A DNA stretch of 64,000 bases from Limnohabitans_A sp048020265. Its GTDB lineage: Bacteria > Pseudomonadota > Gammaproteobacteria > Burkholderiales > Burkholderiaceae_C. Under the pieces are notes generated by a model. The model saw nothing but the letters and a program-made list of their open reading frames with translations, had not been told where the DNA came from and made no database searches. This document shows positions 33,793 to 42,235 of this stretch, piece after piece. The stretch's first letter is position 1. Each line of letters starts with the position of its first letter. Location: assembly GCF_048020265.1 (NCBI RefSeq), contig NZ_CP171843.1, forward strand, positions 2,108,001-2,172,000. The letters run 5' to 3'. Position numbers and translations under genes: made by a program.

Positions 33793-36645
33793 ATGAAACA
33801 GGCCGCACCAGACAACGCCTTGCCCCCCAAAGCCGCTCCAAGCAGCACCCCCCGGGAAAAACGCGACAGCGAACGCCCCCTGGTCGAAGACATCCGCCTG
33901 CTGGGCCGCATCCTGGGCGACGTGATCCGTGTGCAGGAAGGCGCCGAGGCTTACGAGCTGGTCGAACAGATCCGTAAACTCTCGGTGGCCTTCCGGCGCG
34001 ACGCCGACCACGAAGCCGACAAGGCCCTGAAAAAACTGCTCAAAAGCCTGCCGGGTGATCGCGCCGTGAGCGTGATCCGTGCCTTCACCTATTTCTCGCA
34101 TCTGGCCAATCTGGCCGAAGACCGCCACCACATTCGCCGCCGCGCCATCCACGAGCGGGCGGGCCACACGCAAGAAGGCAGCATCGATGTGGCGCTGCAG
34201 CGCCTGCGCTGGGCGGGCATCACGCCGCGCAGCATCTCCGACATGCTGGCCACCAGCTATGTCTCGCCCGTGCTCACCGCCCACCCGACCGAAGTGCAGC
34301 GCCAAAGCATTCTGGACGCCGAGCGCGACATCGCTCACCTGCTGACCGAGCGCGACGCCATCAAGGCCCGTGCCGCCGCCGTGAATGCCGCCAAAGACGC
34401 GCTCAGCCCCAAAGAGCTGGCCGCCAACGAGCTGCAAATCCGCGCCCGGGTGATGCAGCTGTGGCAAACCCGCCTGCTGCGCTTCACCAAACTGACCGTG
34501 GCCGACGAGATCGAAAACGCGCTGAGCTACTACGAAGCCACTTTCCTGCGCGAGATCCCCAAGCTCTATGCCGAACTCGAACACGCCCTGCCCGGCCAGC
34601 CGATTGCCAGCTTTTTGCGCATGGGCCAGTGGATTGGCGGTGACCGTGACGGCAACCCCAACGTGACCGCCCAGACGCTGGAGCACGCCCTGACCCGCCA
34701 ATGCGACGTGGCCCTGCGCCACTACCTGACCGAGGTGCATTACCTGGGCAGCGAGTTGTCGCTGTCGGCCATGCTGGTGCCCTTTGGCCCCGAGATGCTG
34801 GCGCTGGCCGCGCAGTCACCTGATACCAATGAGCATCGGCAGGACGAGCCCTACCGCCGCGCCCTCACGGGCATATACGCCCGGCTGGCGGCCACACTCA
34901 AGAACCTGACCGGTGGCGACGCCGCCCGCCACGCGGTGGCCCCACAAAACCCCTATGCCAGCGCCGAAGCGTTTCTGGCCGACCTGCGGGTGATCGAGGC
35001 GTCGCTGTGCAGCCACCACGCCGAAGCCCTGGCCGCCCAGCGTCTGCACCCGCTGATCCGCGCCGTCGAGGTGTTTGGCTTCCATCTGGCCACGGTGGAC
35101 TTGCGCCAAAGCTCGGACCAGCACGAAGCCGTGGTGGCCGAGCTGCTGACGGCTGCCCGCATCGAGAAAAACTACCGCCAGCTCGACGAACACGCCAAAC
35201 AAGCGCTGCTCCTGGGCTTGTTGAACGACGCCCGCCCACTGCGTGTGCCGGGGGCCGACTACAGCGCCCACACCGTGTCCGAGCTGGCCATCTTCGAGAC
35301 CGCGCAACGCATGCTGCGCAGCTTCGGTCGGCAATCGATTCGCCACTACATCATCAGCCACACCGAAAGCGTGAGCGACCTGCTGGAAGTGCTGCTGCTG
35401 CAAAAAGAAGTGGGTCTGCTGCGCGGCACGCTGGACGCGCAAGCGCACAACGACCTGATCGTGGTGCCCCTGTTTGAAACCATCGAAGACCTGCGCAACG
35501 CCGCGCCCATCATGCGCGACTTCTACGCCCTGCCCGGCGTGGCCGCGCTGGTCGCACGCTCGGGCGGCGAGCAGGACATCATGCTGGGCTACTCCGACAG
35601 CAACAAGGACGGCGGCATCTTCACCAGCAATTGGGAGCTGTACCGCGCCGAGATCGCGCTGGTCGAGCTGTTTGACAAGCTGCAAGGCAGCCATGGCATC
35701 ACCCTGCGCATGTTCCACGGCCGGGGCGGCACCGTGGGCCGGGGCGGCGGCCCGAGCTACCAGGCCATCCTGGCCCAACCGCCGGGCACCGTGCGCGGGC
35801 AAATCCGCCTGACCGAACAAGGCGAAGTGATTGGCTCTAAATACGCCAACCCCGAGATCGGCCGCCGCAACCTCGAAACCCTGGTCGCCGCCACGTTGGA
35901 AGCCACGCTGCTGCAACCGACCAAACCCGCCACGCGGGCGTTTCTGGATGCGGCGGCCGAGCTCTCCAAGGCCAGCATGGGTGCTTACCGCGCGCTGGTC
36001 TACGACACCCCCGGCTTCACCGACTACTTTTTTGGGGCCACCCCGCTCAAGGAACTGACCCAGCTGAACATCGGCTCGCGCCCCGCCTCGCGCAAGGCGC
36101 TGGAAAAGATTGAGGACCTGCGCGCCATCCCCTGGGGCTTCAGCTGGGGCCAATGCCGCCTGACTTTGCCCGGCTGGTTGGGCTTTGGCTCGGCGGTGGC
36201 CGCTTTTTTGGACAAGCCCGACGCCGCCGAGCGCAAAGCCGCGCTGGCCCTGCTGCAAAAGATGTACCGCCAGTGGCCGTTTTTCCGCACCCTGCTGTCC
36301 AACATGGACATGGTGCTGGCCAAGAGCGATTTGGCCCTGGCCTCGCGCTACGCCGAACTGGTGGGCGACGCCCGCCTGCGCAAAAAAATCTTCACCGCCA
36401 TCGAAGCCGAATGGCACCGCACGGTCGATGCGCTCACGCAAATCACGGGCGAGAAAAACCGCCTGGCCAGCAACCCGGCACTTGACCGGTCCATCCGCCA
36501 CCGCTTCCCCTACATCGACCCGCTGCACCACCTGCAAGTGGAGCTGATCCGCCGCTATCGGGAGGGCAAGGCCGACGAGCGCGTTCAGCGCGGCATCCAC
36601 ATCTCGATCAACGGGATTGCGGCGGGGCTGCGGAATACCGGTTAA
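33793..36645 (+). CDS. ppc: Phosphoenolpyruvate carboxylase
   Basis: Carboxylates PEP to oxaloacetate, refilling the TCA cycle. 950 residues, normal size. Motifs: TAHPTEVQRQS with the catalytic His, GGDRDGNPNVT, LGYSDSNKDGGIFTSNW, FHGRGGTVGRGGGP, IRLTEQGEVI and the conserved C-terminal NTG, where allosteric and catalytic residues lie. ATG 33793 gives the family start; a TTG 42 bases earlier is unlikely. It is transcribed away from hemC. Confidence 0.97.
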   Translation: MKQAAPDNALPPKAAPSSTPREKRDSERPLVEDIRLLGRILGDVIRVQEGAEAYELVEQIRKLSVAFRRDADHEADKALKKLLKSLPGDRAVSVIRAFTYFSHLANLAEDRHHIRRRAIHERAGHTQEGSIDVALQRLRWAGITPRSISDMLATSYVSPVLTAHPTEVQRQSILDAERDIAHLLTERDAIKARAAAVNAAKDALSPKELAANELQIRARVMQLWQTRLLRFTKLTVADEIENALSYYEATFLREIPKLYAELEHALPGQPIASFLRMGQWIGGDRDGNPNVTAQTLEHALTRQCDVALRHYLTEVHYLGSELSLSAMLVPFGPEMLALAAQSPDTNEHRQDEPYRRALTGIYARLAATLKNLTGGDAARHAVAPQNPYASAEAFLADLRVIEASLCSHHAEALAAQRLHPLIRAVEVFGFHLATVDLRQSSDQHEAVVAELLTAARIEKNYRQLDEHAKQALLLGLLNDARPLRVPGADYSAHTVSELAIFETAQRMLRSFGRQSIRHYIISHTESVSDLLEVLLLQKEVGLLRGTLDAQAHNDLIVVPLFETIEDLRNAAPIMRDFYALPGVAALVARSGGEQDIMLGYSDSNKDGGIFTSNWELYRAEIALVELFDKLQGSHGITLRMFHGRGGTVGRGGGPSYQAILAQPPGTVRGQIRLTEQGEVIGSKYANPEIGRRNLETLVAATLEATLLQPTKPATRAFLDAAAELSKASMGAYRALVYDTPGFTDYFFGATPLKELTQLNIGSRPASRKALEKIEDLRAIPWGFSWGQCRLTLPGWLGFGSAVAAFLDKPDAAERKAALALLQKMYRQWPFFRTLLSNMDMVLAKSDLALASRYAELVGDARLRKKIFTAIEAEWHRTVDALTQITGEKNRLASNPALDRSIRHRFPYIDPLHHLQVELIRRYREGKADERVQRGIHISINGIAAGLRNTG

Positions 36646-36692
36646 GGGACAGGTTTCGGGCGACCATTGGCCGCCCGATAAAATCCGGGGCT

Positions 36693-38141
36693 ATGACAAA
36701 CCAACTCGACACAAAATCCCAAGCCTGGTCCGCGCTCTTTTCTGAACCCATGAGCGAGTTGGTCAAGCGCTACACCGCCAGCGTGTTCTTTGACAAGCGC
36801 CTGTGGCAAGCCGACATCCAAGGCTCACTGGCCCACGCCGAGATGCTGGCCGCGCAAAACATCATTGGCGCCAGCGACCTGGCCGACATCCAGCGCGGCA
36901 TGGCGCAGATCACACAAGAGATCGAGTCTGGTGCTTTTGAATGGAAGCTGGACCTGGAAGACGTGCACCTCAACATCGAAGCGCGCCTGACCCAGCTGGT
37001 GGGCGACGCCGGCAAGCGCCTGCACACCGGCCGCAGCCGCAATGACCAAGTGGCCACCGACGTGCGCCTGTGGTTGCGCAGCGAGATGGATTTGATCATC
37101 GACCTGCTGGTAGACCTGCAAAAGTCGCTGGTCGATGTGGCCGAGCAAAACGTCGAAGTCATCCTGCCCGGCTTCACCCACCTGCAGGTGGCCCAGCCCG
37201 TGAGCTTTGCGCACCACCTGCTGGCCTATGTGGAAATGTTTGCCCGCGACGCTGAGCGCATGAGCGACGTGCGCCGCCGCACCAACCGCCTGCCCTTGGG
37301 CAGCGCCGCCTTGGCGGGCACCACCTACCCGCTGGACCGCGAACGAGTGGCCCGCACCCTGGGCATGGTCGATGAAGCCGGCCATCCACAGGTCAGCCAA
37401 AACAGCCTGGACGGCGTGAGCGACCGCGACTTTGCGATCGAGTTCACCGCCGCTGCCAGCCTGTGCATGGTGCACATCAGCCGCTTCTCGGAAGAGTTGA
37501 TTTTGTGGATGAGCCAGAACTTTGGCTTTGTGCGCATTGCCGACCGTTTCACCACCGGATCGTCCATCATGCCGCAGAAGAAAAACCCCGACGTGCCCGA
37601 ACTCGCACGCGGCAAGACCGGCCGCGTGGTCGGCCACCTGATGGGTCTGATCACCCTGATGAAAGGCCAGCCCCTGGCCTACAACAAGGACAACCAGGAA
37701 GACAAGGAGCCGCTGTTCGACACGGTAGACACCCTCAAAGACACGCTGCGCATCTTCTGCGAGATGGTGGGCGGCCAGGTCAACCCCGCCACGGGCGTCA
37801 AAGAAGGTGGCATCACCGTCAACGCCGAGGCCATGGAAGCGGCGGTGAAAAAAGGCTACGCCACGGCCACCGACTTGGCCGACTATTTGGTAAAAAAAGG
37901 CTTGCCCTTCCGCGACGCGCACGAAGTCGTGGCCCACGCGGTCAAGACCGCACAAGGCCTGGGTGTGGACTTGTCCGAGTTGCCACTTGAAACCCTGCAA
38001 AAGTTCGACAAGCGCATCGAAGCCGATGTGTTTGGACCGCTCAGCCTGCAAGGCTCGCTGAACGCCCGCAACACCCTGGGCGGCACAGCGCCCGCGCAAG
38101 TGCGTTTGCAGATCGCACGGCACCGCGCTCGCCTGGTCTGA
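36693..38141 (+). CDS. argH: Argininosuccinate lyase
   Basis: Last enzyme of arginine synthesis, splitting argininosuccinate to arginine and fumarate. 482 residues. LHTGRSRNDQVATD, the flexible signature loop GSSIMPQKKNPDVPEL with the catalytic Ser, and HLQVAQPVSFAHHLLAY are present. It follows ppc by 47 bases on the same strand and faces the next gene, with a small GCACG-TCAG-CGTGC hairpin (38155-38168) between the stops. Confidence 0.97.
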   Translation: MTNQLDTKSQAWSALFSEPMSELVKRYTASVFFDKRLWQADIQGSLAHAEMLAAQNIIGASDLADIQRGMAQITQEIESGAFEWKLDLEDVHLNIEARLTQLVGDAGKRLHTGRSRNDQVATDVRLWLRSEMDLIIDLLVDLQKSLVDVAEQNVEVILPGFTHLQVAQPVSFAHHLLAYVEMFARDAERMSDVRRRTNRLPLGSAALAGTTYPLDRERVARTLGMVDEAGHPQVSQNSLDGVSDRDFAIEFTAAASLCMVHISRFSEELILWMSQNFGFVRIADRFTTGSSIMPQKKNPDVPELARGKTGRVVGHLMGLITLMKGQPLAYNKDNQEDKEPLFDTVDTLKDTLRIFCEMVGGQVNPATGVKEGGITVNAEAMEAAVKKGYATATDLADYLVKKGLPFRDAHEVVAHAVKTAQGLGVDLSELPLETLQKFDKRIEADVFGPLSLQGSLNARNTLGGTAPAQVRLQIARHRARLV

Positions 38142-38169
38142 ACCACCAGCCGCTGCACGTCAGCGTGCA

Positions 38170-39192
38170 TCAGCCGCCTGCCGACCCAGGGGGCGGCACA
38201 TCCCGCCCCGACATGCGCTGCCCCAGCCATTGCAAGCCCTCGCCCACGTTCATGCGGCGGCTGCGTTGCTCGGCCACCGGGTGGGTTTGGCCCGCTTGCA
38301 GGGGTGGACCGATGTCAAAAGAAAACACATAGTCCGGCTCCTGGCCCATGCGCAGGTCGGTGACGACCAAGCGTGCACCCTCTTGCCGCACTTTGAAAAA
38401 CCCGTCGGTGAAGCGGGCCAAACGCTGCAGCTGCGGGTGGTCCGCGTGTTGGGCGGCCAAGGCGCCGCCACGCGCGTGCGCTACAAAGCGAATGGGTCGA
38501 CCGCCATCCATGAGCGCGTAAAAGCCTTCGTGCAAGCGCTCACCATCGAGGGCCACCACACGCCACACCAAAGTGCTCAAGGGTGCGGGCGTGACCAGCA
38601 ACTGTTGGCTGGGCAGGCCTTGCGCTTCCAGAGATTGGCGGGCGTGTTGCGTCACACCCCATTGCGCCAGCGCACTCCAGGCCAGGTAAGCGGTGCTGAA
38701 GACCAAGGCCCAGCCGTTGATGGCCAAAGCCCGGCCCACGGTTTTGATGCGCAACGCCGCCACCACGCCCGCCAGCAAGGGCAGCGAATACACCGGGTCG
38801 ATGATGAACATGCTGCCCAGGCCATAGGCTTCGTCGGTGAAGGGCTGAAACACCTGGGTGCCGTAAATCGTCATCAGATCCAGCAAGGGGTGCGTGACGA
38901 GGGCCAGCATGAGCGCCCACCACCAACGGCCATAGAGCTGCGGTTGACGGTGGATGCGGCTCACCCCCCAGGCCATGGGAAATGCAAAGAGGGTCAGCAG
39001 CAGCAAGGCGTGCGTCTCGGCGCGGTGTCGGATCATGTTCAGGATCGGATCACCATGGTCCAGCAGCACATCCAGATCGGGCAGGAGGCCCGCTACACCG
39101 CCCCACAGGGCCGACTTCCACAGCGCGGTGCGCCGCCCCATGACGGCCACGCCGATCGAGGCGCCCAAAAGAACTTGTGTAGCGGAATCCAT
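38170..39192 (-). CDS. YdjM/DUF457-type membrane-bound metal-dependent hydrolase family protein
   Basis: 340 residues, inner membrane, about four to five membrane segments in the first 200 residues. MDSATQVLLGASIGVAVMG, LPDLDVLLDH, HRAETHALLL and THPLLDLMTIYGTQVF carry the conserved His/Asp residues of the family. The C-terminal third is soluble. The biochemical function is unknown. ATG 39192 was chosen because the family begins MDS-TQ; the longer GTG frame lacks support. An FNR-type box lies 63 bases upstream. Confidence 0.75.
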   Translation of the reverse strand: MDSATQVLLGASIGVAVMGRRTALWKSALWGGVAGLLPDLDVLLDHGDPILNMIRHRAETHALLLLTLFAFPMAWGVSRIHRQPQLYGRWWWALMLALVTHPLLDLMTIYGTQVFQPFTDEAYGLGSMFIIDPVYSLPLLAGVVAALRIKTVGRALAINGWALVFSTAYLAWSALAQWGVTQHARQSLEAQGLPSQQLLVTPAPLSTLVWRVVALDGERLHEGFYALMDGGRPIRFVAHARGGALAAQHADHPQLQRLARFTDGFFKVRQEGARLVVTDLRMGQEPDYVFSFDIGPPLQAGQTHPVAEQRSRRMNVGEGLQWLGQRMSGRDVPPPGSAGG

Positions 39193-39254
39193 GACGTTTG
39201 AGAGGCAGTTGAATACGGCGGTTTGAACCACCAGACCGGGTTGCAGACGCGCCC

Positions 39255-39268
39255 TTGATGCACATCAA
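39255..39268. promoter_or_regulatory. FNR/ANR-type box, perfect
   Basis: TTGATGCACATCAA matches TTGAT-N4-ATCAA exactly. It lies in the 270-bp gap between the divergent YdjM-like gene (start 39192) and the methyltransferase gene (start 39463). Confidence 0.6.
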
Positions 39269-39394
39269 CAGCTTAGCGAGTTTTGCATGCCCTCTGGCAT
39301 GGCAGGCCGTTTGAGGCCAGCACCAGGCCAACGCCCGGTGTGACCGCCCGCTGGGGCTTCATCCGGTGTACACCGACTCTTAAGACAGCGGCGT

Positions 39395-39408
39395 TTGATG
39401 CACATCAG
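39395..39408. promoter_or_regulatory. FNR/ANR-type box, one mismatch
   Basis: TTGATGCACATCAG differs from the consensus in the last base. Centred at 39401.5; a start site about 41.5 bases downstream (39443) would have an AT-rich -10 TTTAAA (39429-39434), the layout of a class II FNR-activated promoter for the methyltransferase gene. Confidence 0.55.
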
Positions 39409-39462
39409 ATCCAGTCGTGCGCCTCACTTTTAAAAAGGAAAGTTACTCGGAAGGAGACCGCC

Positions 39463-40305
39463 ATGCAGCCCCCCACAGAATCCAACGACATCGTAAAGTT
39501 GGATGCCGTGTCCACAACCTTGCTCATACCACTGGTGGCGCGAGCATGCGCTGGTTCGATGTACCCATGGCTGGATCCTGATGACACACAGGCCCAGCAT
39601 GTGTTGAAAAAATTAGGCCATGACCTCGACCCTTTGCTGCAAGACCGGTCCGCCATGCTCAGTGTGCTGTGGCGGACCCAATTGCTCAAGCGTCTAGGAG
39701 AATCATTTTTCGAACACCACCCCGACTCGCAAGGCATCAACCTGGGGGCCGGTTTGTCGGATTATTTTCAATGGTTCAACAACGGTCACAACCGCTGGCT
39801 GGATGTGGATCTAGAGGGGGTGGTGTCGCTTCGGCATTTGTTGCTGCCAGCACATTCAACGACAGCCCATGACTGCTGCGTAGACCTGACGCAACCAGGC
39901 TGGTGGCAAGCCTTGGGGCTGAGCGAACGCGCATCGCGCCAACCTTTGCTGCTCATGTGTGAAGGCGTGTTGATGTACCTGACGCCCACACAAGTCAAAG
40001 CGGTTTTACAAGAGATCGGCAACAACGCGCCCGAAGGCTCGCAGCTGGTCTGCGACTTCATGACGCCCCTGGCTATTGGCCGCACCAACACCTTGCCCAG
40101 CGTGTCAGGCACAGGAGCAGAGTTTCGCTGGGGCGCTCACAACGCCATGGAAGTGGCGCACCTGCATCCCCGCATGGAAGTGATCGCCCAACACACTGTG
40201 GCCGAGCTCTATGGTTGGGCATTTTGTTGGGCCGAAATGTGCATGGCCCCCTGGACTGGTGGCCCCCTTTATGGGGTGGCGCATCTTCAAATCACCGAGC
40301 CGTGA
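39463..40305 (+). CDS. LCM-family class I SAM-dependent O-methyltransferase
   Basis: 280 residues. LLIPLVARACAG near the N-terminus, the SAM-binding region GINLGAGLSDYF, WLDVDLEGVVSLR and LMCEGVLMYLTPTQV are the signatures of the leucine-carboxyl-methyltransferase/Tcmp-like family (COG3315 type). The substrate is unknown; in other bacteria members are linked to polyketides, but no such genes are near. ATG 39463 is strongly supported by AAGGAGA. Two FNR-type boxes lie upstream, and a hemerythrin gene follows 77 bases later, suggesting an oxygen-responsive unit (inference). Confidence 0.8.
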   Translation: MQPPTESNDIVKLDAVSTTLLIPLVARACAGSMYPWLDPDDTQAQHVLKKLGHDLDPLLQDRSAMLSVLWRTQLLKRLGESFFEHHPDSQGINLGAGLSDYFQWFNNGHNRWLDVDLEGVVSLRHLLLPAHSTTAHDCCVDLTQPGWWQALGLSERASRQPLLLMCEGVLMYLTPTQVKAVLQEIGNNAPEGSQLVCDFMTPLAIGRTNTLPSVSGTGAEFRWGAHNAMEVAHLHPRMEVIAQHTVAELYGWAFCWAEMCMAPWTGGPLYGVAHLQITEP

Positions 40306-40382
40306 AGCCAGCCCACCCGTCGCAACATGGGACAAACGGATAACGCCATAATGTGGCAACCCCATCTTTTGTTGTTTCTGCC

Positions 40383-40892
40383 ATGTCCGCCACCGCTCAT
40401 TCAGCCGCCCCGTCTGCCCCGTCCAGCATGGCCTGGACCGATTCGCTCCATACGGGTGACAGCCGAATGGACGAAACGCACCAGGAATTTGTGGACATGA
40501 TCAATCAGATTCTGGCTGCGCCCGAAGACGAACAACTGCCCGTTTACAAGGCATTTCTGGACCACACGGTCGAGCATTTCGCGCAGGAAGAGCGCTGGAT
40601 GCTGGCCACCGGATTCTCGGCCGACAATTGCCACGCTGAGCACCACGCCACCATTTTGGAAACCATGCGCGTGGTCGAAGCCCACTACCTGGACAGCGAC
40701 AAAACCATCATCACGCGCATGGCCGAAGCTCTGGCCGAATGGTTTCCAGGCCACGCCAACAGCATGGACGCTGGACTGGCGGCACACCTCAAATCAGTGG
40801 GTTTTGACAGCGTGACCGAAACCCTGGCCGATCCCTCGGCCATCAAAAACGTGACGATGTCGGGCTGCGGCAGCGTCAGCTGCAGCAGTTAA
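40383..40892 (+). CDS. Bacteriohemerythrin
   Basis: 169-residue four-helix protein that binds oxygen at a di-iron site. Iron ligands fit DETHQEFVDM, HTVEHFAQEE, CHAEHHATIL and HANSMDAGLAAH. An Ala/Ser/Pro-rich N-terminal tail of about 25 residues precedes MAWTDSLHTG, and an unusual Cys-rich end (SGCGSVSCSS) closes it. ATG 40383 is preferred over GTG 40353. No methyl-accepting or cyclase domain, so it is a stand-alone oxygen carrier or sensor. It lies just downstream of the FNR-box gene. Confidence 0.85.
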   Translation: MSATAHSAAPSAPSSMAWTDSLHTGDSRMDETHQEFVDMINQILAAPEDEQLPVYKAFLDHTVEHFAQEERWMLATGFSADNCHAEHHATILETMRVVEAHYLDSDKTIITRMAEALAEWFPGHANSMDAGLAAHLKSVGFDSVTETLADPSAIKNVTMSGCGSVSCSS

Positions 40893-41019
40893 GCCACCCT
40901 AAGGCGGCCGCTCCAAGAAATTTCAAAGCAGCTGTCCCAAGTTTCACAGCCCGAATGCCGCCTGGCGGCTAGGATGTCCGTTGAATTTTCAAACTGACAC
41001 CCCATTCGGAGACTGCCTC

Positions 41020-42174
41020 ATGCCCGTGATCACCAACATCGAAGACCTGCGCGTTTTGGCCGAAAAGCGCGTGCCGCGCATGTTTTATGACTACGCCGAC
41101 AGCGGCTCCTGGACCGAGGGCACTTACCGCGCCAACGAAAGCGACTTCCACAAGATCAAGCTGCGCCAGCGCGTGGCCGTGAACATGGAAAATCGCACCA
41201 CGGCCACCCAAATGGTCGGCATCGACACCAAAATGCCCGTGTGCATCGCCCCTGTGGGCCTGACCGGCATGCAGCATGCCGACGGCGAAATGCACGCCGC
41301 CATGGCGGCCAAGAAGTTCGGCATTCCCTTCACGCTGTCGACCATGAGCATCTGCTCGATTGAAGACATCGCCGCCCACACCCAAGCACCGTTTTGGTTT
41401 CAGCTTTACATGATGCGCGACCGCGAGGCCATGGCCCGCATGATCGACCGCTGCAAAGCTGCCAAGGTGAGCGCCATGGTGCTCACCCTCGACTTGCAGG
41501 TGATTGGCCAGCGCCACAAAGACCTGAAAAACGGGCTGACTGCGCCCCCCCGCCCGACGATTGCCAACATCATCAACCTGATGACCAAGCCGCGCTGGTG
41601 CCTGGGCATGGCTGGGACCAAACGCCACACCTTTGGCAACCTGGTCGGCCATGTGAAAGCCGTGACCAACATGAAGTCGCTGGCCTCGTGGACCAACGAG
41701 CAGTTTGATCCCACGCTCAACTGGGACGACATCGCCTGGGTCAAGAAGCAATGGGGCGGCAAGCTGATCTTGAAGGGCATCATGGACGTGGAAGACGCCA
41801 AGCTGGCCGTGGCCAGCGGCGCTGATGCGATTGTGGTGAGCAACCACGGCGGCCGCCAGCTCGACGGCGCACCCAGCAGCATCGAAGCCTTGCCCGCCAT
41901 CGTGGCGGCCGTAGGTGACCAAATCGAAGTCTGGATGGACGGCGGCATCCGCAGCGGCCAAGACGTTTTGAAAGCCTGGGCGCTGGGCGCCAAGGGCGTG
42001 ATGATTGGCCGCGCCATGGTCTATGGCCTGGGCGCCATGGGCGAAGAAGGCGTGACCAAGGCTCTGCAAATCATCCACAAAGAGCTGGACGTGACCATGG
42101 CCTTTTGCGGCCACACCAACATTCAGAACGTGGACCAAAATATCCTGTTACCCGGCACATTTCCAAAGGCATAA
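41020..42174 (+). CDS. FMN-dependent alpha-hydroxy-acid dehydrogenase (LldD-like)
   Basis: 384-residue TIM-barrel flavoenzyme oxidising an L-2-hydroxy acid, probably L-lactate. N-terminus ITNIEDLRVLAEKRVPRMFYDYADSG, listed by its ends, then PVCIAPVGLTGM, catalytic His in VSNHGGRQLDG, and phosphate-binding VWMDGGIRSGQDVLKA and GAKGVMIGRAMVYG. ATG 41020 has GGAGA seven bases upstream. No lactate permease or lldR regulator is adjacent, so the substrate remains open. Confidence 0.85.
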   Translation: MPVITNIEDLRVLAEKRVPRMFYDYADSGSWTEGTYRANESDFHKIKLRQRVAVNMENRTTATQMVGIDTKMPVCIAPVGLTGMQHADGEMHAAMAAKKFGIPFTLSTMSICSIEDIAAHTQAPFWFQLYMMRDREAMARMIDRCKAAKVSAMVLTLDLQVIGQRHKDLKNGLTAPPRPTIANIINLMTKPRWCLGMAGTKRHTFGNLVGHVKAVTNMKSLASWTNEQFDPTLNWDDIAWVKKQWGGKLILKGIMDVEDAKLAVASGADAIVVSNHGGRQLDGAPSSIEALPAIVAAVGDQIEVWMDGGIRSGQDVLKAWALGAKGVMIGRAMVYGLGAMGEEGVTKALQIIHKELDVTMAFCGHTNIQNVDQNILLPGTFPKA

Positions 42175-42235
42175 AAGCAGCGCTTGGGCCTCTCGCTGCG
42201 CGTGAGAGGCCTGCGGCTGGCGCTATGCTTCAAGG

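Noticed and set aside
34816..36600. 594-codon antisense ORF in ppc
   Set aside because: Antisense to the most conserved PEP carboxylase motifs; composition typical of a shadow frame.
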